Assembly: GCA_020633435.1 (NCBI GenBank)
Contig: JACKDP010000008.1
Coordinates: 381,618 to 445,617 of the forward strand
Length of the DNA: 64,000 nucleotides
Source of the DNA: Myxococcales bacterium
GTDB lineage: Bacteria > Myxococcota_A > Bradymonadia > UBA7976 > UBA1532
Direction of reading: 5' to 3'
Part shown: in pieces, positions 16,502-23,678 of the stretch
Position numbering within the stretch: the first letter of the stretch is position 1
Layout of the letters: each line of letters begins with the position of its first letter
The notes under the pieces: generated by a model
Told to the model about the DNA's origin: nothing
Seen by the model: only the letters and a program-made list of their open reading frames with translations
Database searches by the model: none
Translations under genes and position numbers: made by a program

Positions 16502-17512
16502 ATGCGCTCGACGCTCTGGCTCCTGCTCCTGCTCCTCAGCACCAACGCCCTCGGGCGGGTCGGCCCCGTCCCCGACTACGCCCCCCTGGCGCTGGTGCGT
16601 ACGCACGTGCAAGCCATGGATCTCTCACCGGAATTCGTCGAGCGCCTGGGCAGCCTGGCCGGCCGGCGCCACACCGTCGTGGGCGAGGAGGACACCCTCG
16701 GCACGATGGTGTGGCTGCGCGACTACCAGCCCATCTACGTGCGCGACGCCGAGGCCCACCTGCACGCGCTGCGGGTCAAGTCGCTGCTCCCCGAGCGCAA
16801 CGGCCTCAAGTTCACCGGCGACCCGCCCATCGAGGACCTGCCCCTCGTGCACGAGAACGGCAACCTGGTGGTCGCCGGCCGCTACATCTTCATCTCGGAC
16901 CGCGTCTTCGAGGACAACGAGGTGGAGGCCCCGGAGTCGCTGGGGGAGCGCCGCCCCCTGGTGCGCGACCTCGCCCAGGCCCTGCACCGCCCCGAGGCCG
17001 ACATCGTCATCATGCCGCAGCTCCCGGGCGAGGGCACCGGGCACGTCGACCTGTACCTGCTGCCCGTCGCCGACGACGTGGTGCTGGTGCCCTCCATCTC
17101 CGAGGAGGCGCTGGTCGATCTGACCGAGGGCGAGTGGATCCTCGGGCGCGTCGCGGCCGACTTCCTGGACGAGCAGGCCCGGTTCCTGACGCGGCTGGGG
17201 CTGGTGGTCAAGCGGCTGCCCATGCTGCCGCCCCGCCTGATGCCCGCGGTGGACCGCTCGGCGGAGGACGCCGTCTTCTTCTCGCCCGCCAACTCCCTGC
17301 TGCTCAACGTCGGCGGCCGCCGCAGCGTGCTCATCCCCGACCTGGACCAGTCCGCCCTGCGGACGGGGCACCGCCGCCTGTACAAGCAGTACCGAAAGCA
17401 ATGGTCCCGCACGTTCCAGGGCCTCGGCTGGCGCCCCGTGTTCGCCGACGCCACGGAGCTCTCGCGCTACCTCGGCTTCTTCCGCTGCCTGAGCGCCGTC
17501 GTGCCCGAGTAG
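16502..17512 (+). CDS. Secreted agmatine-deiminase/peptidylarginine-deiminase-like protein
   Basis: The 336-residue protein begins with a signal peptide (MRSTLWLLLLLLSTNALG) behind a GGAGG ribosome site. WLRDYQPIYV matches the WxRDxxP motif of the guanidine-modifying (pentein) superfamily, HENGNLVV matches the GGN segment, and GTGHVDLY matches the HxD motif. A single Cys near the C-terminus (FFRCLSAVVPE) is placed where the nucleophilic Cys of agmatine deiminases sits. It would hydrolyse a guanidino group, either of agmatine-like molecules or of protein arginine. The export signal is unusual for agmatine deiminases, which are normally cytoplasmic; it is known for Porphyromonas-type peptidylarginine deiminase. 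No polyamine pathway genes are adjacent. Confidence 0.75.
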   Translation: MRSTLWLLLLLLSTNALGRVGPVPDYAPLALVRTHVQAMDLSPEFVERLGSLAGRRHTVVGEEDTLGTMVWLRDYQPIYVRDAEAHLHALRVKSLLPERNGLKFTGDPPIEDLPLVHENGNLVVAGRYIFISDRVFEDNEVEAPESLGERRPLVRDLAQALHRPEADIVIMPQLPGEGTGHVDLYLLPVADDVVLVPSISEEALVDLTEGEWILGRVAADFLDEQARFLTRLGLVVKRLPMLPPRLMPAVDRSAEDAVFFSPANSLLLNVGGRRSVLIPDLDQSALRTGHRRLYKQYRKQWSRTFQGLGWRPVFADATELSRYLGFFRCLSAVVPE

Positions 17513-17630
17513 GGCCACGGCGCGACAGACCGGCGCCCGGGACAGAGGCCGGACACACCCGGCCCCCGGCCTGCCCGCAAGTCCCAGAAAGCCGTTTCAA
17601 GACGAGGACTTCCGACGGCGAGCCCCCCCA

Positions 17631-17843
17631 CCCGCGCGCGCCGGCGATGCGACGGGAGCTTTTTTCAACATCCTGCTGGCAGGCTGTTGGAAAGAGTGGA
17701 CCGAGCACTCGGCGAGCGCGAGTGGGCCAGCTGCAAGGAGGAAGACCGCAGACAATGCCGAGCATTGTCGAGGACTTCTGACGACGCAGCAGATGGCCCG
17801 CGCGCGCCGGCGATGCGACGGGAGCTTTTTTCAACATCCTGCT
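17631..17843. repeat. Pair of 47-base direct repeats enclosing hairpins
   Basis: A 47-base sequence is repeated exactly at 17631-17677 and 17797-17843, a period of 166 bases. The similarity extends imperfectly upstream (gaggacttc-gacg at about 17605 and 17770). Between the copies are three inverted repeats: 17663-17677 with 17680-17694 (13 of 15 pairs), 17706-17711 with 17719-17724 (6 of 6), and 17751-17758 with 17762-17769 (8 of 8, loop CGA). The second copy ends 13 bases before the start codon of the response regulator gene, so it forms part of its leader. The ends (tttttcaacatcctgc) resemble those of small non-autonomous mobile repeats. The 17513-17856 gap holds nothing else that I recognise. 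Confidence 0.7.
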
Positions 17844-17856
17844 AGGATGTGCCCCC

Positions 17857-19257
17857 ATGGCGCACCGCATCCTGCTCGTCGATGATGATCCGCTGGCCCT
17901 CCGCCTCGTCGCCCGCATGCTGCGCGCCCGGGACATCGAGGTCGAGACGTCCAGCTCGGGCGACGAGGCCCTCGAGATCCTCGGCCGGCAGCCCATCTCC
18001 GCGCTGATCACCGACCTGGTGATGGACGGCATGGACGGCGAGGAGCTGCTGCTGACGGCGAAGCGGCGCCACCCGACGTTGCCCGTCGTCGTGATGACGA
18101 CCCACGGCTCCATCGACACCGCCGTCCGGCTCATGCAGCACGGCGCCGCCGACTTCGTGACGAAGCCCGTCGAGCCCGAGCGGCTGGGGCGCGCCGTGCA
18201 GCGCGTCCTCCGGGAGGCCGAGCTGCACGGCGAGGTGGCGGCCCTGCGCGACGCCCTCACCCGGGCGGCCCCCGATCGGCAGATCGTGGGCGACGCGCCG
18301 GCCTTCCGCGCGCTGCGAGAGCGGCTGCCGCTGGCGGCGCGCAGCGAGGCCCCCGTCCTCATCCTGGGTGAGACGGGCACCGGCAAGGAGCTCGTCGCGC
18401 GCGCAGTGCACAGCCTCTCCCCGCGCAGCGCCGCGCCCATGGTGGCCGTGAACTGCGGCGCCCTGCCCGCCGAGCTGCTGGACTCCGAGCTCTTCGGCCA
18501 TGTGCGGGGCGCCTTCACCGACGCCCGGCGCGACAAGCCTGGCCTCGTGGAGGAGGCCGACGGCGGCACTCTCTTCCTCGACGAGATCGGCGACATGCCC
18601 CTGCCCCTCCAGGTGAAGCTGCTGCGCTTCCTGCAGGAGGGCGAGGTCCGCCGGGTGGGCAGCAACGAGGCGCAGCGCGTGGACGTCCGCGTCGTGGCGG
18701 CCACCCACCGCGACCTGGCGAGCGGCGTCGACGATGGGGAGTTTCGCGAAGACCTCTACTACCGCCTGAGCGTCGTGCGCTTGCAGGTGCCCCCGCTGCG
18801 GGCCCGCAAAGAAGACCTGCCGGCCCTCGCCCGCCACCTGCTCGCGCGCCACGCCGCCGCCACGAGCCGCCCCGTCGTGCAGCTCGCCCCCGACGCCCTC
18901 AGCCGCCTCACGGCCCATGACTGGCCCGGCAACGTGCGCGAGCTGGAGAACGTCCTGCGCCGCGCCCTGGTGTTCTGCCCGGGCGACGTCATCGACGCCT
19001 CCCTCCTGGAGTTCGACCGCGCGCCGTCGACGCCCGCCGGCCTCCCCGCGCCGGGCGAGCGCGGCGTCGATCTGGGGGTGCCGCTGCGCCAGGCCAAGGC
19101 GGCCCTCGTCGACGACTTCCAGCAGCGATACGTGCTGGCGGCGCTGGCCCAGGCCGGCGGCGTGGTGGCCGAGGCGGCCCGCCTCTCCGGCAAGGATCGC
19201 AAGAGCTTCTGGGAGCTCATGCAGCGCTACGGCATCCAGGCGGACGACGCGCCTTGA
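17857..19257 (+). CDS. NtrC-family sigma54-dependent response regulator with altered GAFTGA loop
   Basis: The 466-residue protein has a receiver domain (acidic pocket Asp9-Asp11, phospho-acceptor Asp53 in LITDLVMDG, Lys near 104 in TKPVEP), a sigma54-interaction AAA+ domain (Walker A GETGTGKE at 171-178, Walker B GGTLFLDEIGD), and a C-terminal Fis-type helix-turn-helix (VVAEAARLSGKDRKSFW). The sigma54-contact loop reads GAFTDA at 218-223, not GAFTGA. The Gly-to-Asp change could weaken or alter sigma54 activation. It is the first gene of an operon with its histidine kinase (4-base TTGA overlap) and three envelope genes. A sigma54-like promoter lies downstream at 23424. Its leader contains one copy of the 47-base repeat. 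Confidence 0.93.
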   Translation: MAHRILLVDDDPLALRLVARMLRARDIEVETSSSGDEALEILGRQPISALITDLVMDGMDGEELLLTAKRRHPTLPVVVMTTHGSIDTAVRLMQHGAADFVTKPVEPERLGRAVQRVLREAELHGEVAALRDALTRAAPDRQIVGDAPAFRALRERLPLAARSEAPVLILGETGTGKELVARAVHSLSPRSAAPMVAVNCGALPAELLDSELFGHVRGAFTDARRDKPGLVEEADGGTLFLDEIGDMPLPLQVKLLRFLQEGEVRRVGSNEAQRVDVRVVAATHRDLASGVDDGEFREDLYYRLSVVRLQVPPLRARKEDLPALARHLLARHAAATSRPVVQLAPDALSRLTAHDWPGNVRELENVLRRALVFCPGDVIDASLLEFDRAPSTPAGLPAPGERGVDLGVPLRQAKAALVDDFQQRYVLAALAQAGGVVAEAARLSGKDRKSFWELMQRYGIQADDAP

Positions 19258-20615
19258 CCGGCCGGCGCGCCACCTCCCTCGGGCTGCGCCTGGCCCTCGG
19301 GGCCTCTCTGCTCGTCGCGACGACCGCCGCCGGGGTGGCCTGGGGCATGGTGGACGCCATGGTCGGCGACCTGCACCGCGCCCTGGAGCTGCGCAGCGAG
19401 GCCGTGGCCCGCGGCCTCGCCCAGCTCTCGGCGCCGGCCCTCGGCCGCGGCGACGACGCGGGCCTGGCCCAGCTCCTGGGCGAGGTCTGGGACGTCGAGG
19501 ACGTCGCCCGGGTCGAGGTGCGCGACCTGCTCGGCCGCGCCCACGCCAGCCGCGTCTTCGACGCCGCCGTGGGCGAGGACGCCGCCGTCGTCGTCGCCCC
19601 CATCACCGGCGAGCCCGACGAGGAGGGCTTCCGGGACGCCATCGGCACCATCCGCGTCGTCCTCTCGGGCCGGGGCAACGCCGCGCGGCGCCTGCGCTAT
19701 CTGCAGCTCGCGGCGCGGGTCTCGGCCGCCGTCGTGGTGGTCGGCCTCGCCGCCGCCTTCGCCCTGGCGTGGGCCCTCGTCCGCCCCCTGCGCCGCCTGC
19801 AGACGGCCGCCAGCGCCCTCGCCGCCGGCCAGTACGCCGGCGACCTGCCCGACGCTGGCCCCCGCGAGGTGCAGCGCCTGGGCGCCGTCATCCGCGAGGC
19901 CATCGCCGCCGTCGCCGCCCGGGAGGCCGAGCTCAACGACGCCAACGACCGCCTGCGCCGCACCGAAGAGGCCCGCGAGGCCATGACGCACATGCTCGTG
20001 CACGACCTCCGCGGCCCGCTGAGCAACCTGCTGATGCTGCTCGACGTGGTGGAGGGCGACGTCCACCCCGACGACCGGCCCCTGCTCGCCGAGGGGCGCG
20101 CCCGCTGCCAGGGCCTGCTCGAGCTCATCCAGGATCTGCTGGCCATGAGCCGCATCGAGGCCGGCCATGTGCACCTCGATCTGGCCCGCGGCGACGTGGC
20201 GACGCTGGTGGGCGGCGCCCTGGACCAGGTGGGGCACCTCGCCCGCCAGCGCCGCTTCGACATCCAGGTGGGCGAGACGCCCGGCACCCTCGTCGCCGAC
20301 CAGCGGCTGCTGCAGCGCGTCCTCGTCAACCTGCTGCTCAACGCGATGCGCCACGGCCGCTCGCCCGCCCAGCTCGACGTGGAGGCCGCCGACGAGGCCC
20401 TCACCTTCGTCGTGCGGGACGCCGGCGGCGGCGTGCCCGCGGAGGCCGCCGAGCGGATCTTCGAGAAGTTTCAACGGGCTGGCAGCGCTCGTGGAGGGGC
20501 GGGCCTGGGCCTCGCCTTCGTCCGGCTCGTCGCCCGCGCCCATGGCGGCGACGCCTGGGTCGAGGGCGCGCGCTTCGCCGTCCGCATCCCCCGGACCCCA
20601 CCGGAGCCCGCATGA
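19254..20615 (+). CDS. Membrane sensor histidine kinase
   Basis: The TTG start at 19254 overlaps the regulator stop as TTGA. The 453-residue protein has a transmembrane helix near residues 13-30, a periplasmic sensor domain of about 120 residues, a second transmembrane helix near 155-180 (VSAAVVVVGLAAAFALAW), a HAMP segment, a dimerisation domain with phospho-acceptor His250 in VHDLRGPL, and an HATPase domain with N box (NLLLNAMRH), G1 box (DAGGGVP) and G2 box (GAGLGLAF). It should autophosphorylate and pass phosphate to Asp53 of the upstream response regulator. The periplasmic domain is not one I recognise, so the signal is unknown; the downstream envelope genes suggest an envelope cue. It overlaps the next gene as ATGA. 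Confidence 0.92.
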   Translation: MTGRRATSLGLRLALGASLLVATTAAGVAWGMVDAMVGDLHRALELRSEAVARGLAQLSAPALGRGDDAGLAQLLGEVWDVEDVARVEVRDLLGRAHASRVFDAAVGEDAAVVVAPITGEPDEEGFRDAIGTIRVVLSGRGNAARRLRYLQLAARVSAAVVVVGLAAAFALAWALVRPLRRLQTAASALAAGQYAGDLPDAGPREVQRLGAVIREAIAAVAAREAELNDANDRLRRTEEAREAMTHMLVHDLRGPLSNLLMLLDVVEGDVHPDDRPLLAEGRARCQGLLELIQDLLAMSRIEAGHVHLDLARGDVATLVGGALDQVGHLARQRRFDIQVGETPGTLVADQRLLQRVLVNLLLNAMRHGRSPAQLDVEAADEALTFVVRDAGGGVPAEAAERIFEKFQRAGSARGGAGLGLAFVRLVARAHGGDAWVEGARFAVRIPRTPPEPA

Positions 20616-21694
20616 AGACGCTCGCCGCGTGGGCCCTCGCGCTCCTCTTCACCGCGCCCGCGGCCCACGCCCTCGACCGCCCCGGCCTGCACCTGGCCCG
20701 CGGCCAGCGCCTGCTCATCGACGGCGACCTCGACGGCGCCGAGGCCGAGGCCCGCCGCGTGCTGGCCGCCTGGCCCGACGCCGCCCGCGCCCGCCTCCTC
20801 CTCGCGCAGGTCGCCCGCGCGCGCGGGGACGAGGCCACCGCCCAGCGCCTCATCGCCGCCGTCGAGGCCACCGGCGCGCGCCTCGCCCGCCTGGAGGCCC
20901 AGCGCCTCCGCGCCCCGGCCTCCGCCCCGCTGCGCCTGCACCTCGCCCTCGGCGGCCAGCTCGACACCCGCGCCGTCAGCACCCCCGTCGTCGCCATCAG
21001 CCCCCCGGCCCTCGGCGACGTCCCCGCCTGGCGCGCCCTCGTCGCCGGCGACGTCGGCCTGGACGTCGGCCCCGTCGAGGCCCGGATCGGGGTGGAACGA
21101 ACCCTGCACTTCGAGGCGGGCGAGGAGGCAGACATGGCCACGCTCGACCGCACCGCGCTCTGGGTGGAGGGGCGCACCCAGACCACCGCCGGCCCGACCC
21201 GCCTGGGGCTCTCCCTCCTCGGCCGGGCCGCCCTCGCCGGCCGCCCGGGCGACCTCGCCTACGGCGGCCCCGGGGCCACCGCCTGGCTGCAGATCCCCGG
21301 CCCCGTCACGACCCCCTGGCTGCGCGTGAGCGCCCTGGGCCTGGCCCTCGCCGACGCCGATCCGCTCGCCTGGGCGGAGGCCGAGGTGGGCGCGGAGGTC
21401 CGGCTGGGGCGCGTCCGCCTGGGCCCGACGCTGCAGGCGAGCTGGCTCGGCCCCGACGGCTGGCGCGAGGCCGGCGCCGCGGGCCGCCTCGCCGTCACCG
21501 CCGGCCCCGTCCAGCCTGCCCTCACCGGGGGCGCCGCCATCCGGGACGACGATCGGGGCCTGCGCCCCCACGCCACCGCGGCGCTGCGCGTCCCCCTGGG
21601 CGCCCACGCCGCCACCCGCCTCGAGGGGGCCTGGCAGTCGGTCGCCGACCGCCACCGCCTGCTCGGCGGCTTGCACCTGGAGTTCTGGCGATGA
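20612..21694 (+). CDS. Outer-membrane barrel protein with N-terminal TPR-like segment
   Basis: The 360-residue protein has a signal peptide (cleavage near AAHA-LD). Residues 25-100 have a TPR-like helical pattern (ARGQRLLIDGDLDGAEAEAR, then WPDAARARLLLAQVARARGD). The remaining 250 residues are Gly-rich with alternating hydrophobic strands and end in Trp-Arg (HLEFWR), consistent with a beta-barrel in the outer membrane. The pattern TPR plus barrel resembles surface-exposure or polysaccharide-export modules, but no specific family is recognised. Start is the ATG at 20612, overlapping the kinase stop as ATGA; its own stop overlaps the next gene in the same way. This tight coupling suggests one assembly with the FecR and lipoprotein products. 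Confidence 0.7.
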   Translation: MKTLAAWALALLFTAPAAHALDRPGLHLARGQRLLIDGDLDGAEAEARRVLAAWPDAARARLLLAQVARARGDEATAQRLIAAVEATGARLARLEAQRLRAPASAPLRLHLALGGQLDTRAVSTPVVAISPPALGDVPAWRALVAGDVGLDVGPVEARIGVERTLHFEAGEEADMATLDRTALWVEGRTQTTAGPTRLGLSLLGRAALAGRPGDLAYGGPGATAWLQIPGPVTTPWLRVSALGLALADADPLAWAEAEVGAEVRLGRVRLGPTLQASWLGPDGWREAGAAGRLAVTAGPVQPALTGGAAIRDDDRGLRPHATAALRVPLGAHAATRLEGAWQSVADRHRLLGGLHLEFWR

Positions 21695-22377
21695 GACCCA
21701 CGCACCTGATCTGGCTGGCCCTGGCCAGCCCCGCCTTCGCCCAGGCCCCCGAGGTCGCCATGCTCAGCGACCTGCAGGGGCGCGTCGAGGTCCGCAGCGA
21801 GGCGGCCTGGATCGCCGGCCGCCTGGATCAAGGCCTCGCCATCGGCGACGGCGTGCGCACCTGGCCCCGCAGCTCGGCCGAGATCCACTTCGTGGACGGC
21901 ACGGTGCTGATGCTCACCGAGCGCACGCGCATCCGCATCACCACGGCCCTCTTCAACCCGGGCGAGGCCCCCGTGCCCATCCAGGTAGCCCTCGCCGCGG
22001 GCGGCGTGGACGTGCGGGCCGGCCGCCAGCCGCTCTCGGTCGCCAGCGCCGACGGCGGCGTGGTCGAGGTGGCCCCCGGGGAGTCCGCCTTCGTCTCCAT
22101 CCAGGGGGAGGGCCCCGCCGCGCGCCTGCTCGCCGGCCCGCCCCAGCAGCTCGTCTCGGTGGACGTCGTGCCCGACGCCCTCGGCCCCCCCGACGTCCGG
22201 GGCGGCCCCGAGCCCGGCGCCGCCCCCGCGGGCTCCCCCGCCGCCGCCCCCGGCGCCGCCGCCGCGGGCACCATCGAGGTCGGCGGCGGCGGCCACGTCG
22301 TCATCCCCGACCTCCCAGCCCCCGCGGAGACGCCCCCGACCCAGGTGCGTGTCCGCGTGCGTGTGAGGACGCCATGA
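21691..22377 (+). CDS. FecR-domain envelope protein
   Basis: The 228-residue protein has a signal peptide (LIWLALASPAFAQA). Residues 22-140 match the FecR domain: VAMLSDLQGRVEVR, then GLAIGDGVRTWPRSSAEIHF and VDGTVLMLTERTRIRI are the characteristic LxxGDxVxTxxxSxAxIxFxDGSxLxLxxxTxxxI block. A Pro/Ala/Gly-rich linker and a basic, Val-rich tail (VRVRVRVRTP) follow. Outside iron transport, FecR domains are common in exported myxobacterial proteins as ligand-binding modules. It is the fourth gene of the coupled operon (ATGA overlaps at both ends). It probably works with the barrel protein and the following lipoprotein at the cell surface. Confidence 0.85.
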   Translation: MRPTHLIWLALASPAFAQAPEVAMLSDLQGRVEVRSEAAWIAGRLDQGLAIGDGVRTWPRSSAEIHFVDGTVLMLTERTRIRITTALFNPGEAPVPIQVALAAGGVDVRAGRQPLSVASADGGVVEVAPGESAFVSIQGEGPAARLLAGPPQQLVSVDVVPDALGPPDVRGGPEPGAAPAGSPAAAPGAAAAGTIEVGGGGHVVIPDLPAPAETPPTQVRVRVRVRTP

Positions 22378-23333
22378 GCCGCCTCGCCTGCTTCGCCCTG
22401 CTCGCGCTGGTCGCCGGCTGCGCCCCCGCCGCCGCGCCCACCGGGCGCATCGCCCTGCCCCTCGACGTGGACGTCCTGCCCGCCGCCGACGCCGTGGATC
22501 TGCGCGTCCTCGCGGCCGGCGCGGAGGAGTCCAGCCACCACCTGACGCCGCCCTGGGGCGAGCCACCCCTCCTCGAGGTCACGCCCGGGGACGACCGCGT
22601 CATCACCCTCGAGGCCTCGGTGGGCGGCGTGCCCTACGCCATCGGCGAGTCGGCCCCCGTGACCGTCGAGGCCGGCACCACCGTGGACGTGGAGGTCGTG
22701 GTGGATCTCGTGGGCGTGCTGGAGGTCCGCCCCCTCGGCATCCTGCCGGGGCAGGTCACCGGCGTGCTCGCCGAGGCCCTGGACCGCCCGGCCGGCTTCC
22801 TGCCCCTCACGGCGGACGGCGACGCCTTCACGGCCACCCTGCCCGTGGGCCGCTACGCCCTGCAGTTCGGCCTCGCGGACGCCATCCTCGACTTCGTGCC
22901 CGCGGCCTCCGTGGAGGTCGAGGTGGCGGCGGGCGTGCGGCGCACCTGGGCCGAGCCCCTCATCGGCCCCGCCGACCCCCTGCCCCTCCCCGGAGTCGCC
23001 GTCCGCCTGGAGCTCGAGGTCCCGGGCGGCGCGCTCCTGGGCGGCCTGCTCCCCGTGGCGGCCGACGTCATCGTCCGCGCCCGCGACGCCGAGGGCCGCG
23101 TCGCCACCGGCTACCGCGGCGAGGTCCGCTTCCTCACCGAGGGCCTCGCTGGCCTGCTGCCCGCGGCCCTCGTCCCTGACCCCTATCGCTTCGGGGAGCA
23201 GGACGCCGGCGTCCACACCTTCAGCGGCGCGCTCCAGGCCGCCGTCAGCCTGCTCACGGGCACCCTCCGCCTGACCGTCTCCGACGACGGCGGCCTCACC
23301 GCCTCCCTCGACCTGCCCGTCCTCTCCCGCTGA
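22374..23333 (+). CDS. Predicted beta-rich lipoprotein
   Basis: The 319-residue protein opens with a lipoprotein signal (MSRLACFALLALVAGC, lipobox Cys16). The rest is rich in Val, Leu, Ala and Asp with repeated beta-strand patterns (TVDVEVVVDLVGVLEVR, GVAVRLELEVPGGAL), suggesting two or more immunoglobulin-like or carboxypeptidase-regulatory-like domains; DAEGRVATGYRGEVRF resembles a bacterial Ig-like repeat. No catalytic motif is visible. It is the last gene of the five-gene coupled operon starting with the sigma54 regulator (ATGA overlap with fecR-like gene). A GC-rich hairpin 22 bases after the stop probably ends the transcript. Confidence 0.72.
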   Translation: MSRLACFALLALVAGCAPAAAPTGRIALPLDVDVLPAADAVDLRVLAAGAEESSHHLTPPWGEPPLLEVTPGDDRVITLEASVGGVPYAIGESAPVTVEAGTTVDVEVVVDLVGVLEVRPLGILPGQVTGVLAEALDRPAGFLPLTADGDAFTATLPVGRYALQFGLADAILDFVPAASVEVEVAAGVRRTWAEPLIGPADPLPLPGVAVRLELEVPGGALLGGLLPVAADVIVRARDAEGRVATGYRGEVRFLTEGLAGLLPAALVPDPYRFGEQDAGVHTFSGALQAAVSLLTGTLRLTVSDDGGLTASLDLPVLSR

Positions 23334-23354
23334 CCCCCCCACCGTGGGGTCCCC

Positions 23355-23372
23355 CGTGGGGTTTTCCCCACG
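23355..23372 (+). terminator. Probable terminator hairpin of the regulator-kinase operon
   Basis: A perfect 7-base stem (CGTGGGG at 23355-23361 and CCCCACG at 23366-23372) closes a TTTT loop, 22 bases after the operon's last stop. No run of T follows, so termination may rely on other factors. Neighbouring G and C runs (23340-23395) allow alternative pairings. Confidence 0.5.
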
Positions 23373-23423
23373 CAGCGGGGGGCTTCCCCCACGCCGAAGC
23401 GGCCGAAAGCGGCCCCGAGGTGC

Positions 23424-23439
23424 TGGCACGGCGGTTGAA
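23424..23439 (+). promoter_or_regulatory. Sigma54-type (-24/-12) promoter upstream of the Ala-rich lipoprotein
   Basis: TGGCACG-GCGG-TTGAA matches the sigma54 consensus TGGCACG-N4-TTGC[AT] at all -24 positions and at the TTG of the -12 box, with one mismatch (A for C). The spacing is exact. It lies 240 bases upstream of the lipoprotein start at 23679, so the leader would be long and contains two palindromes. A sigma54 activator is encoded in the preceding operon. Confidence 0.5.
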
Positions 23440-23517
23440 ATACCCCCTCCCCGTCAACGCGAGTCACCCCGGACCCGATGATTTCAAACGGGATTCCGGG
23501 TGACAGCGCCAGTTCCC

Positions 23518-23561
23518 GGGCGGCGCCCACCATTCCCCCCCCCACGGGGAGGGCGCCGCCC
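23518..23561. repeat. Inverted repeat in the leader of the Ala-rich lipoprotein gene
   Basis: The 11-base arms GGGCGGCGCCC (23518-23528) and GGGCGCCGCCC (23551-23561) are perfect inverted complements with a 22-base loop rich in C. It lies just upstream of a second, longer palindrome. It could form an RNA hairpin in the leader or be a DNA-binding site. Confidence 0.5.
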
Positions 23562-23571
23562 ACTTCCTTCT

Positions 23572-23622
23572 CCTGGTGGGCAATGCGGACGGGCCCGACC
23601 CCTGCCCGCATTGCCCACCAGG
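23572..23622. repeat. 17-base perfect palindrome with 17-base loop
   Basis: The arms CCTGGTGGGCAATGCGG (23572-23588) and CCGCATTGCCCACCAGG (23606-23622) pair perfectly, and the pairing continues imperfectly into the loop. It lies 57 bases upstream of the lipoprotein start codon. There is no T tract, so it is not a standard terminator; it may be a structured leader, a regulator site or the remains of a mobile repeat. Confidence 0.65.
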
Positions 23623-23678
23623 GGGGACTGGCCTCGCGCGCTCTTGCATTGCTCGAAACCCGATCCCTGGAGGCCACC

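Noticed and set aside
17630..17856. Insertion sequence or transposase gene in the repeat-rich gap
   Set aside because: No transposase frame is present; only short direct and inverted repeats are seen.
23478..23678. Upstream extension of the Ala-rich lipoprotein frame
   Set aside because: It runs through two palindromes and lacks a signal peptide; the GTG at 23679 has a ribosome site and a lipobox.
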